This document shows, in pieces, positions 34,719 through 48,800 of a stretch of DNA of 64,000 nucleotides. The DNA comes from Symbiodinium kawagutii. Its lineage: Eukaryota > Sar > Dinophyceae > Suessiales > Symbiodiniaceae. The DNA lies in the NCBI GenBank assembly GCA_009767595.1, contig VSDK01021893.1, forward strand, positions 69,020 to 133,019, given 5' to 3'. Position 1 is the stretch's first letter, and each line of letters begins with the position of its first letter. The translations under genes and the position numbers were made by a program. The notes beneath the pieces are model-generated. The model saw nothing but the letters and a program-made list of their open reading frames with translations, searched no databases and had not been told where the DNA came from.

Positions 34719-35095
34719 GGGATTTTCTCTGCTTCTCTCAACCAATGATTACACAAATATACACAAATAAGAAAGTAATTAACGATAATTCTGTCGGGCG
34801 CTCATATAGTAATTGTTTAATTAATCAACATGGTTGGTCTATTCCCCACTAATCATATTGTTGACCAATATAATTCCCTATAACCCCTACAAAACCGAGC
34901 TGTTCAAACAATGAACCATTATGATCCCCTATAAAACCATTAAGAAACCACCATATTAACCAGATTCATTCCCTATAAAACCATCAAGAAACCACCATAT
35001 TAACCATATTAATTCCATATAAAACCATCATTATCCCCTATAAAACCATTAAAACTCCCTATGAAACCACCATCTTCACCACATAAATTACATAC

Positions 35096-35210
35096 CAACT
35101 GCTGCCATTCACCACCGCTGCGGCCTTTCAACCCTGGACGCGCAGCAATGCCCTGCTCGTACCTCGGAGCAATGGAGTGCCGGCAGTGTGGTTCCATGGT
35201 GAGTTACGGC
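35096..35210 (-). CDS. Exon-like island with strong GTATGT donor
   Basis: A GC-rich island after CCTGACAG|G. Two readings are open. One enters in phase 1 from exon 17 (NSPWNHTAGTPLLRGTSRAL) and would end at GTTGAA (35132). The other ends at the strong GTATGT donor at 35095 (PRYEQGIAARPGLKG, SGGEWQQL). I cannot decide between them by eye. The flanking DNA downstream on this strand is AT-rich with repeated ACCATTAAGAAACCACCATA runs. Confidence 0.35.
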
Positions 35211-36696
35211 CTGTCAGGTGGTTTACCCTCCGGGATTCCCTGACCTGGCAATAGATGAAATCACCATATTTTCTGGTGAAACCCTGGGAAACCACCAATC
35301 AAAGATGGATTTTCCATTGCCAGGTCAGTTTACCAGAGGGTAAAACCCCGTTGCGAAACCATGGGAATTGTGACCACTTACAAGCTGGAGAGGTGCACAT
35401 CCAAGTACCAGCAGCTCTCATAGCTTTCAATGTTCATGATGGTTCATGAGATGATGCTTAGTGTGATGAGCAATTACGGCTAATTATGGCTAATGATCAT
35501 TGGTGATCACTAATGTATGATGACTTATTGTGACTAATTAATGATCATCCATGGTGGATCATGATCACTAGTGATGTTTGATTAATTATGGTGAATGATG
35601 GTACCAAACATGGGTGAAGCATGGCTGATGTTGGTGAATGATGGCGGATGGTGTAGCTAATGCTGTTAAGTGGTTGCTGGTGATGGTCTGCCATGGTTAC
35701 CGGTTTGGTTGATGCATTAATTAAAGTTCGCAAACAATAGAAGCTATCTATTTCCTTTTTTGGTCAATAGGTATTTCATCTTATTGCCATGATAAGCTAC
35801 AATGAGCTCCTGTCTATCAGGTAGTATACCCGCCGGGAAAATCATCAAAGAAGTACGCAGTGGAACCCTTTGTTCACCCGCCGATCTTGCGGTGGGTGCC
35901 CTCAACCCCGGGGATGGTACTGTCAAATGGGCGAATCAACTACAGCAATGGAAATGAGCAAATTTTGCTGTGGATCAAGGGCCACTGTACCCCTGATGAA
36001 CATCACATAAATAACCTAAACTAGTCGAGCTGAGTCTAGCTGTTGGGATGGATTAACTACTAGCCATGTCGAACACGGATGGTTGATTGTGACCCAGCTC
36101 ACCAAGCCAGAAACCAGCACCTCAAATCAAGATATCCTTCGCAATCTCAACTCATTTGTTGGGACTTGGCATTGAACTCAGGACTGGTAAGCATCCTCAA
36201 AGCCTCATTTGTTGGTATCAACAACAACCCATGGATTTCATCTGCAACCAACTACAGTATCATGGTTGCTTGGCTCTTGCCGTTCTTAAGCCTGACATAA
36301 GAATCAGTACCCCTACATATAATCAACAAATTTATGCGTTTGCTCATTTGGCCAGATGGACCGCGCAGAAAATTCAGCCGAACTCAACCGACTTTGGAAC
36401 AGGTACCGTCTGAAACTGCTTCATGGGTATTTGACTGACAATGGGCAGGTGCAATGCAGAACAATAGATCTTCAAATTGGCGTTATACGGTTAATAAATG
36501 TTAATAACCATCATTTACCCACAATTTTCTCGATGGCTAATAATTTCCATACTCACAAGTATCGTTCATCCAAACTGCTTGTGTCTCCGACTTCACCAAC
36601 TTCTGATTCATTTGGAAAGTTTGGGGAGGTTGGTCTTTGGTACCTTAGCATACCACCATTTGTGCCATGGTCACCATGCACCTGGAGGGACCCAAC

Positions 36697-36832
36697 CAGG
36701 TGCTGCGGATCCTCTCGTGGTGAGGTGATTTGGGCCCTGGGTGGCTAGGTCCGCGAGCCAGCTGTGAATGGCCCTCTTTCGCTCAATCATCACCTCTGCG
36801 CGTGCGGAGTGAGCGCGGCTGTCGTGACGATG
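36697..36832 (-). CDS. Exon 17, basic segment
   Basis: A 136-nt island after CATCGCCAG and before GTTGGG, phase 0 in, phase 1 out. It opens with Arg/His-rich HRHDSRAHSARA, then EVMIERKRAIHSWLADLAT and QGPNHLTTRGSAAP. High GC with G-first codons supports coding. The plus strand has a 98-codon open frame over the same area (36730-37026) that is less coding-like. Confidence 0.48.
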
Positions 36833-39800
36833 CTGGCGATGTTCACTGCTTCGGAAGCAGGACTTTTGGACTGAGATTGGATGATTGTGAGCTATTCATG
36901 ATGAGATCATGTTCGGAGGGCAACCTTGGGACTATTTTGTGGCCATTGCTACTTGAGTATGACAAAAGCAAGAAGGATACAAGGAATGGAAACTTCATGC
37001 CAGACACTTACTTTCTTACAAAGTGAAGTGGAAGTTAGCGTTTGTTTGATCATCAGCCGTCATGAGCCAACAGTAATTTAAACAGGCTAGCTGCATGATT
37101 TATAGCAGCATAGCTCATTCAATGATCTACTTCAGAATACTTTCGAACTTAGCAGTGAATAATCGGCCATCGATGGTCTACCTATTCACAATCGCTATTT
37201 CAAACCATTGCCCCTCTACCAGAGGCTATGCGGTAAAATCTATTCCCCGACTTGGTAACAATGATGCTGGATGGAAACTCCAGAAGTCCAATCATCAGTT
37301 CACAAGGCGCTTCCAGGATCGACATGTGGGTCCCCACGGTTGGAAGCAGCTGGCGCACCACCAAACTTCAAAGGAACCAATTTAACAACATCGCTCCCCA
37401 CCTGGTGAGCGTCTCAAAGGTACACCTACCACCAGCCCATCAGAATGTTCATCCCATCAACTGCACTTGTGGTTTCATGTTGAATCCCATGTTTTGTCAA
37501 AATTTGTATAAATTTGTTGAATCCCATGCTTGGTTGGTTTCTTCGGGAGGTTGAATGGAAACCATCAGCAGCGGTGGGCAACGTGGCTGTCAGGGTCCAT
37601 GGCTTTCCCCGGAAAACGGCGCGGCGAGGCCAACTGGACTGGCAAGGCGCCGGAAGCATCTCTGCTGCGGCGCAGCCAACAGCAGCTAACCTCGGCGATT
37701 TCCAGGTCCAGTTCACGTGCGAAACGCAGGGAATGGATGGGAACCCAGCTGCCATGGATGCATTCCTGGGCTGGAAACTTGGATCCTGTGCTGGGAGGAT
37801 TGGTGTCTGATGTGGCAACTAGTCCAGTAGGATGCCCTTTCGGCTCAATGACAACAGATACAAACCAATCATGAATCATAACCACCCAATGCTTGAGGAG
37901 AATCATGCTTAAGGATGCTTGAGGCTTCCTGACAATGGTCAAGAACCCAATCAAAATCATCTACCCTCTGGTAAACTAACATGGCTGGCTGGAAAATCAA
38001 CGACAAATTGAGATGTTTTTCCCAGGATTCTCCTGACAAAATGGTGGATGTTCCAGCTAGCCATGCTAGTTTACCAGAGGGTAATGGTGGCAGTGAGTCA
38101 AAACCCTGTACCCCTGGTTCCCCTGGCTCCCCTATCATTGACCATCATTTCCCCTATGAAATTGTTGGTTATCATCCCCCATTATTGGTTTGTTAATATT
38201 GACCCATAGCCTGGCTGTTTCAAGGCGCAGCTCCGTGTCGCTCTGAACGCTCCCTAGCCACTGGGTGATGCTGGTGATAGACCAGCTGCTGCGTCATCAC
38301 AATCATCACGACCAGCTGACTCGACCATGGGGATTTGGTGAGCTCACAACACCCATGGTGGCTGCGGAACACACATGGCGAACTGGGTCAATATTAACCC
38401 CAAAAAAATGGTGGACAATAACCAACAATTTCATGGGGAAAACAATGGTTTATGATAGGGAAACCAGGGGGACTAAGGGTGAACTGACCCACTGCCACAT
38501 AAAATCTCGGTGTCTTGTTCTTGATCCATGTCTCCGGTGTCTTGTTCTTGATCGGTGGGAGATCTTGAGAAACCATCCAGCGATCAATGAAAAAAACATA
38601 TGGACCAATCACTCCCGTTGGTGACTATTAGTTGTGAACTCAACTTTAGACATGTATAATTGCTCCTTCTAGCCATTACACACGTTGCTCACCACTATCA
38701 AGTACTTCAAATCAATTCTGGACCATTATCAACCAAACATGTTCCTATCATGTTTGATCCTTTTTGGCTCTCGTCCCCCATTGCCAACCGCTAATAAGAC
38801 CGACTCAAGCACTAACAGCCAGCCAATCATCACCATTATCGAAAATCCATCGGTCTTGACCACATCACCCAAGACCGTCGTTAACCATGCTAGGCAGTTT
38901 CTCCAGAAGTCGATTAGCATTCAGACATACGCAGATCACCTTGAGTCATCATCGTTAATCATCCATGAACCATCAACTAGCCACAATTCACTATCATGAA
39001 TCATCAGGGGACCAAATCACAAACACTTTTTTTCCCTCTGGTACTCAAGCATAGCAACAGACAGTGGCTAGTCCCCACTGCCAATCTGGAAACGCTGGAT
39101 GATTCATTGCTATGTTAGATTCCCAGAGGGTAACCAGTACCACCGGTGAAGGCACCACTGCTCCTGTCGTTCCCATGTCGGCCATTTTGCCATTCGCGTG
39201 TTCTCCGCGTTTGCAAGACCCAAGGCACTGCTGAGCAGTGCATAGGACGGACGGGCGTCGAACTACTGCCGGCTTGATGGGCCCTGTCATGCTTGGTGGT
39301 AATGCTAATGCTATGTACTTGTCCCCTGGGAATCTAACCTGGATGTTGGAAATAGCAATCTTCTATAGGAAAGCCATCTATAAGAAGTGGATTGTCCACT
39401 TCCGGGTTGCTACCATAGGGTAAGGACGAACAAGACTATCAACAAGATCTAGAAGGATATCTGGAGGCAATCGTCATTAACATTACTTCATGGTTGATGG
39501 CCACTTGGTGGTTCCATACAAATTGTGGTTTTTGCAAATAGAGGTACCCCAGGTATCCTCCTGTACTGTATTTGAACCAATATTTACACTAATAAACCAA
39601 CCATAGCTTTTGGCTTTCGGGGTTCCGAAATTGGCTTGAGAAACCAGCCAGTGTTGGTATTGATGGTTAATTCTGGTTATATAAATGACCGTATTTCTTC
39701 AATGACAACAACTAACACTGAGCAACAAAAGTGGGACATCAAAAGTATTGAAGCGAGTAGCACAAAGGCCAAAATAGCAAACTACTACCAAAGTATTGAT

Positions 39801-42800
39801 CTTTAATTCATGTTCAATTCTTGGATATTGTCTAAGAACCAACCGCTACTGGTATTGATGATCCATGGTTCATTTGTGATTAGTTCATGGTCCATGGTTG
39901 CAACTACTGGTGAGTAATGGTTTCACATGGATTAATCACTCCTAGTTGATACTCATGGCTGGTAAAGGTGGCAGTCATAAAGCATTAAGATACTGTGGTT
40001 GATTGCAACGTGTTCATCGATAATGGTGTATGAAAGAAAATTACCCCTGAAATTTGGCTTTCAAATGCTATCAACAAACAAACTCAATGAAGCTGCGTGT
40101 CCCCCATGATAATGATCCACCTACCATTGCGCTTGCCGTTCCCCTTCTATCAACCAAAGGATTGTTGCCATTCACCATGATGAACCACCTCCTATGATTC
40201 GATTCACCATGACTAATCATCAGTCCACCATCCACCAACAATCACGAAACCTCATGAACCAATGAATTCACATTTGTTCACCATAAATTGACCACTGTTC
40301 ATCATACATCAACCATCACTTCAGCATGTTAACATCCTCAACTGGTTGGTGGTTCCAACCCCTATGAAAAATATGCCTGTCAACCAACCATTTGTTAATC
40401 AATGTTAATCATTACTAGGGAAAAAAATGTCAATCAAAACCACCAACCAGTAGTTGATCACTCAGTGTGGTCAATCATTATCCCTTATTATCATCATTAA
40501 TCATTATTAATGGTTATAACCCCCTAAAAAAACCACCAGCTAGCTAACCACCAACCAGTTAACCCCCAATGAAACCATGGAGAGCCTTGACGAACCCAGC
40601 TATGGCAAGGCCCTTGGCGCGCTAGGCGACCAGTTGATCAGAGGAGCAGCTGGCGGAGCCAACCTGGGCCATGGTTCACCGGGGAAATCCGGTCGCTGGG
40701 AAGCGCCTCAACGTGGGGATAGGTCAGCTATGGGTCAAGCAGTTGACCAACCAATAATGGTGGGTAATAATCAACAAACTATAGGGAAAATAATAGTTAA
40801 TGATGGGGAACCATGGGTCAAGCAGTTCAACCAACCAAGTATGGTCAACTATGGTTAGTAGTGGGTAGTACTAGGGGATAATAACCAACAATAGTGGATA
40901 AACAATGATAAACAACTAAAGCGGCTATACATGGGGATATGGTGGTTTCTCGCAATAGGGGACCCAAAAAAAATGGTTGGTTTATTACTGTAAATGACTA
41001 AAAATGGATGAATTGGGGGGACCCCCTATTTTGAAAAACACCCATATGTCAGCTATGGGTCAAGCAGTCAACCAACCAAGTATAATCAACTATGGTAATG
41101 GGTAATACTAGAGGAAAATAATGATAACCAACAATAGCGGATAAACAATGATAAACAACCAAAGCGGCTATGGGTCAAGCAGCGAACAGACCAATGGTTA
41201 CAACCATTGATACAGGCAGGTTAATAATAAGCTTTAGCCAACATTGACCAACAAAAATACGGAGTATACCAGGTATATATGGTGAGTTGGGCCAAATAGT
41301 TAAACAGCCAACCAAGGAATTCCCATCACAGAACCAATCCTGAACACAGTACTGTGCGCATTGAATTTTGTTCTAAATTCTGCCAACATTTTGCCTCACC
41401 AATTGCCGAACAGAATGCAAATGGAAAACACAAAGAGGAAAAAACAACTGGGTGATTTTTGAACAAAATGAACACCATGACACCATGCTATCCTCCCTGT
41501 GGAGGTTTTGAACTGCGACCCTCCCAGCTTGCCAAGGTGCTGATACCGCGCTGGCAACTTCACATTTTGCACTGCTTGGTCAGCAGCCGCCTGTCGAAAT
41601 CATGGTATTGCAAGAGCAAACGCCCAGCGTTTCCAAGTTGTTTTTGCTTGCAAGTTGCGGCTAGCCTCATGTCAGCCACCCAAACATGTGTCAAAACACG
41701 ATGAGTTCCAGCATTTGCGAGGCCAGCAAGTGGCACCAGCAATGCCCAGATCAAAACCAGAAAACGCATAAGCCCCAGGCTGCGGCAACGGCGATAGCAA
41801 CAGCACAGTACCATCGCTGCCATTGCCACCAAAAGCAGCAGCGACAACGTCAAAAACGAGAACATGGCAAGAAGAACAACAAAATCGAAAACAAGCAAAG
41901 CATGTCTTCCGTGGATGCGCGCTTGGGGTCAAAACCGGGATACAATCAGGCGTGTCAAGGAACTCTTTGCCTAAGCTATCAGCCCTAAGCCACGGTTCGT
42001 AATCAGTTACTAAAGCGGCGGCGCCCGTCCCAGAAGACTCAAAGCAGAACACAACTGCCACTGAAACGTGAAGGCAACTGCTGGGGCGCATTCCGTTTGC
42101 GTTGCTGCATGTTGACAGCATGCGCCAACCACCAACCAAGCCGGACTAAAAACATCTGCCGGTTCCTGCAGCGATGTGCCACTTGTCCTCAGCATGAAGG
42201 CCTTGATCCAAGTTGATTACGACTTCCAGTACGGTTTTGGTCGGAGGACACCTGCGACGTTACAGTGACACAATACGTTTCGTGCTTCGGACCACCCTGA
42301 AGATATTGAACACCCAGCTCTTTCAGTTCCCCAGCTAAGCGGTGAAGACCCAAGCTCTTGGGGATTCGAATGGGGTGGAATTCCCATGTCCTGTAGGGGG
42401 ATACACGAAGTGTGGCGGCTAGCGGTGACATTGAGGCGGTCCGGGGTAGTTCACCCAGTAAGACAAGGGGTGGTGAACTATCCCAATGACGAATAAAAAT
42501 CAACTGGGAATGCTTAGGGAATTCCAATCATATTGAAAATTTATGGATCTTAATATTTAGCCAACAAATTTATGAGATAGTTCTAAAAAATCATTTACCC
42601 ATATTATCCTAGCTGTGGCATAGTAGATTCTCCTTTGCTGTTGGTTGTGAACCCCCACTCTCAACAACACTTCTTGGCCATCAGAAACCATCAACTGACA
42701 AACCCTTGTGGACCCCAGGTTCCTAAAGCTCGTTCCCCACATTTTGGGAGCGCGGCAAGCCTTTAGATGGCGGTGACACCAAGAAATCCATGCTGATTCT

Positions 42801-45800
42801 AAGTGCTTGGAAACATGGAGACATTGAATAAATATATTAATAAACTGACATAGCATAACATAACAGATATCTTCATGGCCCCTGGAAGATTTCGATGTCC
42901 AGAACATGGATGCTTCGTTGGCTAATAAATCCCAGACAAAAAAGTGCATGTGCCTGCTAACCGTGAAGGTGCACATCCCTGGTAAATCGCCAAAACACAT
43001 AAAAATCATGGAAAATCTAGGTGGTTGGTGGTTTTATCCCTTGTGAAAAATTATCAGTCAACCAACCATTTGTTAATGATTCCTAGTGAAAATAAAACAT
43101 GTTTGAAGCCACCAATCAGCTATGTGTATGGCTGCATCGCCAGCTGAATATGAAAAGAAATGATCCCCAGAAATGCTGGGAACCTCCTCATTTCCGAGGC
43201 TATCGCCCTGGTAATGAAGGTTGGGGTGAGCCTCCTTGCGCAGGCTCTTCTGGGCAATGTTTGTTAGGACTCCCTGGGTCATTAGTTGAAGGTATGAGTT
43301 GGCCAGCTGGTTAATAAGCCATTCACTGTAAATGTTTCTCAAAATTGGGAATCCCAAACAATGGATGGTTTATTACCACAACTGGTTGATATTGGAAGAC
43401 TTGGGGGACCCCTATTCTGAGAAACACCTGTTTGACTAGTTACATCTATCGCAAGTGGTAGCTTGGCCGTGAATCCATGAACTTATAACCCAAGCTCATA
43501 CCTTCCCTGCTCAAAGTTTTGATTTGAAGTGGTTGTGAGCCATGGTCGAAATGTGTTGCTCGGCTAAGGGTCTTCGCAGTTTGCAGAGCGTGCTATCGTC
43601 TATTAGAGTTTAGATTTTTGTTTTCATCGCTTAGGACAACAGGTTATTGTTTTTGGTGATGGTGAGCAATTTCTTGTTTTTGCTGAGCAACTTATTGTTT
43701 TTGGGGAGGCTATTACCTTTTCGGCCCAATGACCGTTGACGGTTGCTCGTTTTCCCCTATCGGCCACTCTGTACCAACCAATTGAAAATTCACCCCAGCT
43801 AAATCGATGAAACCAATGGTTCTAGTCAAGCCAATGATTTTGACAATGGCCAGTATCAAAATGTATTACCGACCAAGTGCGTGGTAAAAGGCGGCGTGTT
43901 TATCACTAAAAGAAGTGGGACCAAATGAAGTATCTGGCCACTGCTGGTGTTCTGCTGTTAGAAGTCAATAGATGATATTTGTGAAACCCTGTACCCCTGG
44001 TTCCCCTATCATTGACCGTTGTTTTCCCTATTATTGTTGGTGGAAATCCTCCATCAACGTTGGTTGATTGACTGCTTGACCCAGCTCACCGTATTTGTGA
44101 ACGTTGGATGTGTGTGTGTGCAGGTGATAGGCCAGCTGAGGTGCGGTCCTCCTTTCTTTACATGTATAAATACGTGAGAATGCGTATAATCCTGAAGCTG
44201 TGGCTATGGGTCAAGCAGTTAACCAACCAGTAATTGCTGGTTAATGGTTAATAATAAGGGATGATATATGACCAAGAATTATAGGGGATATATACCAACT
44301 ATATTATAGATATGGTTTGTGGTTTGAAGAGTATGAGACAAGCAAAGAGATACACACAAACACACACGTGTTTAAATACGCAAATATAGATCTTACATTA
44401 TACCTCAAGTATTACGAACTAAATACATACACCTGTACAATCATGTACATCCATGTAAAAAAGATACATATGGTGGTTTCTCAAAATGGGGAGCCCCAGA
44501 AATGCATAAACATGCTTGGTTTCTCAATTCGCAGTGATTCATATGGAATGATTTGGAAGTACCCCTATGGCTTGAGAAACCACCACATACGTGGAATCTA
44601 CCTCCTGATACCCCAGTTGCACTCAGAGTGCAGCTTGGCTATGTTTTCCAGCGACCATGGCAGGTTGGCATCTTTAGCGGCCATTCCTATCATGATCGTC
44701 AATCGATTATTGTAGTGGTTGGTTCCTAGTCCATGGTTTGATAGTCAACCCCCACACCCAAAACAAAATACGACTACAATCAAAAGCGCTACTCATCAAT
44801 CTGTCGTCTTGGTTGGTTAAATAGCCATTCGGCCGTTGCCAAATATGAAAGATACTCTAGCTGTTGGTTACAGCACTTCCGGTAGCTCCTTAATTACTGC
44901 TCCCCAACTAGAAGGGTATACCGGTATACCCCTCACTCCAACCACCTCCCTTCTACAGCCAATCGTCAAGAACAGTTGCTACAATCCACAAATGAATACA
45001 AATGATAGTCTCTCAAAACAAAGGACCCCAAAATGGATGGTTTAGTACTATGAATATCTATAAATGATTTATGAAGCAGATGATTTGGGGGTATTTAGGG
45101 GTACCGCCCTATTTTGAGAAACCACCGTGATGATCATATGGGGGTACCCCCTCTCAAATGATTTGAGGGGATCCCAAATCTTGATAAACAAATATGGAGG
45201 TACCCCTAGGTTTCATCCAATATCAATGATTTACTGGTAATAAACCAACCAATGTGTGAGGGGTCTCCTATTTTGAGAAACCACCAGGTAGTAGTTGTTT
45301 AGCCATGATTGTTGTAGGTTGTCCTCTATCATTAACCATTGCAATCCCCTATAAACCATCAATCATAGTCAACCCTACAACAATCACCAGCCGCCGGTTT
45401 TGCCTATCCAAATGATTATAATTATGTAGTCAACCCTAGAAAATCCCTTTGACTATATAATTATGTTGTCCCCTATCCCACCATTAATAGCAAAAATGAT
45501 TTTTCCCCTATAAAACCAAGGGGATTGTCCTCTATCATTAACCATTGCAATCCCCTATAAAACCACCATTGGATTGGATAACCTCATAAAATCCCTTGGT
45601 TTTCCCTATCCAAGGGATGACCACCCGCCGCCAATCACCCGCCGGTCGCCCAGCAGATCTGCCTGCGCTTGCTTCAAGAAACCTCGGCAGCTGCCACCCC
45701 CCGAGACGCACGTCTCGCCACAAGAAGTGATAAGATGACATGGCTGCGTAATCGTCTCAATTAACCTCATGATCAACCATCATTGATATGAGGTTAATTC

Positions 45801-48800
45801 ATCGCTAGATCAATGAACCAATCCCATAGCTAGATCAATCAACCTACCAATCTCAACCCTATACCCCTGGTTCCCCCATCATTCACCCTTGTTTTCCCTA
45901 TAGTTTGTTGCTATTATCCACCATTATTGGTTGGTTTATATTGGCCCACAGCCATATTATGGCAAGTTGGGTCAAGCAATTAACCGACAGTCAAGCAGTT
46001 CACCAACCAATTTCATGGGGGATAGTGACAATCAATAATACTTGGAATACTTGCAGGTTGATGGTGGTACGAGTACACCAGGGGCACGGGGTGAACTGAC
46101 CTCCAGCCATATCTTATCTCCTGCAGTGGGCAATCTACGTGCTGTTGCTGATCTCTGGTTTTGACGAACCCCCAGCCTAACAAGACAGTCGAACCCCCAC
46201 TGCTTCTTGCAGGTAAGCAACTTGTATCATTGACGCCAGGATTACTCACCTATCCAACATCTGTACCATCAACCATGGTCAACCATGAATATCATCAGTC
46301 ATCGAGGGCTGTTAAAACCAAACCGAGCCGATGTGAATCACTTATCTGGTTGGTGGTTTCAACCCCTGTGAAAAAAAATTGTCAACCAACCATTTGATAC
46401 CAATTACAAGTGGGAAAATAAAAATGTTTGAAACCACCAAGTAGTAGATGATTTACACACAACTTGTAGGGTGCTAACAGGGTCTCCCAGGCGCTTGCCA
46501 TTGCCACCAGCCAGTTATCAAAGGCTCCTTTAACCACTTTGAATCAACCTAAGAACCCCTCACCTGCCGGGCTCCGGTACAAGCCCTACAGCTGCAAGCA
46601 TCCACTGGCCCCCCGCCCTTGCAAAGTCATGCCGTTGGGTCACACGTATGATGGTCATAGCACATGGTTGAGAGCAATGCTGTGCTCAAACAAGTTGGTG
46701 GATTCATTCTACTATCTAGGCTCCCTTCAACTCCCTTCGACCCGTAGGGCCCGTGACTGTCCCTCGCTGTGCCCAAGATCGTAAAACGTAGCCACCCTCA
46801 CAACAAACCGTTGTGCAGTGCTGGGCAGCTCCAAGGGCTTTTCTGTTTTTGCTTCAAACGATTTGAAAATTGTAAAGAAAACCATATGGGTGTTTCTCAA
46901 AATAGGTGACCCCCCAGTTATCATCCAGCTTATTAGCCATTTATAGCTATAAACCAACCATTTTGGGTCTCCCCGTTTTGAGAAACTACCATATTACAAA
47001 TTACAAATCACCAAACAATTGAAAAATATCTAGTCTGTCCAAACAATTGGTTCTTCCACCTAAAACTACCTCCCTCCAAACATAGAACGCCAAGGTCCTT
47101 GTAGTAGTTAGTGGGAAGGGATTGCTGTCCCAATATCGCACCCCAAACGTCGCAGCGCACCTATCCCAACTAGAAAGTGCTTCTCCACACGTCACGGCAC
47201 CGGTGGATTTTGGATCCAAGGGACCTTCGTCTTGAGCCTTCTGTACGCTGGCGCTGGCAGCGGCCAAATGCTCCTTGAAGGAAACTTCCTGCATCAAACA
47301 GGCAGGCGGCGTGACGGTAATGGTATATCATATATCTACCATGAATCATGATGAACCAGTTGTAAGCACATCATTAGCATAATTTGCCATAGTAATAGTG
47401 AATGACTATAGTAATCCTGGCCATAGAGCATGATAGTAAGTTGATCGTCCATGAATGCAAACCAATGATTGGAAATCATTAACTATGAATGATGACCTAT
47501 AGGTTATTGGGCATCATTGACCATGGTTTACCATTGTCAATCATAATTTAAGAACAACTACCAATCATTATCACTCCCCTCATTATCAGATTGCTCCTTG
47601 GTGAACTGGTCTGGAAGTGCCAAATCTACCATCTATAGCTGGTTTAGCTATCTAAAAATATGCTCATTCAGATTAGTGTGAATCTAAATTCATTAATTAC
47701 TCATTCTTGACTGTGGTCATTCATACATGCCCCTATCAACCGTCTATCAAGCCTCCAACCATGAATCCAGCCACCAACCAGACTACATACCATTACCAAC
47801 CTGTAATGAACATCAACTGATCAACCGACGAAGTGGCCTTGTCAACCACAGGGCTGGGAACCCTAGATTCCCCCCATGCAATTATGGACACCATCGGTGA
47901 ATCATGATGATTCGTAACAATGTTAAGCCCTTATGATGGTTGATAATGATGGTTGATAATGATGGTTGAGAATCTGTTGTTATTTATCATTCTCGGATTT
48001 GCTATTGCAAGTCATTTCACCGGCTTCCATTCTCGTTGATCAAAAAAACTTGTTTATCCAGTAAACCAATGCATAAAAATCAATTTTGCCACTATCACTA
48101 GTTTATTAACCAATCATGAAGAGCAAAAGCAATTGGTTGCAACCCTGGATCACTACTAACCACTTGTTGGATGAACAGCTCGAACATGCTTCATATCTTC
48201 ATGACTAGTGCCAACCCTGGATTATATGAATAATAAACCCCTGATAGGGGCTATCCCCAAAAAGCCAACTGGCTTCCCACGAGATTGGTAACCCCCCAAT
48301 AATCCGGGCTTCACATTATTCATTAACCATGGTTTTACCAACCAGAACTCTGAAACTTTGCTTCCAAACCTACAGAAATTAACATACTTGGATGTGCAGC
48401 CGGGGTTATACCCATGGTTAGTTACCCCTTAGAGGGTAGCTGAACCAACCCTCCAGAAACCATGGGACTTGTGACCACTGACCTTCGCGTGGGGGTGCAC
48501 ATCCAAGTAACCCCTCTAAACAAACCATGACCAGCTACAACCAGCTATGGCTTAGAGCCCCTATCGCTACAACTGGTTAACAGGTACAAGCTACATGGGT
48601 TATAGCCCCTCTATATATATATATATATAGAGAGAGATAGATAAATATAGCCAGCTATACATGGCTTAGACCTCCAAACAAACCATGGTTACCAGCTACA
48701 ACCAGCTGATCCCCAGCCCCACCAGCAGCACCCCGCAGCGGGGTCCTTGGCGGCGGCCTCTCGTAGGCGTTCGGCCGCGAACTGCTCAGTGATCTGACTC

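Noticed and set aside
39045..39290. Whole 81-codon minus frame as one coding unit
   Set aside because: Its 3' half runs through a family C element (39034-39133), so only the part before 39144 is kept as exon-like.
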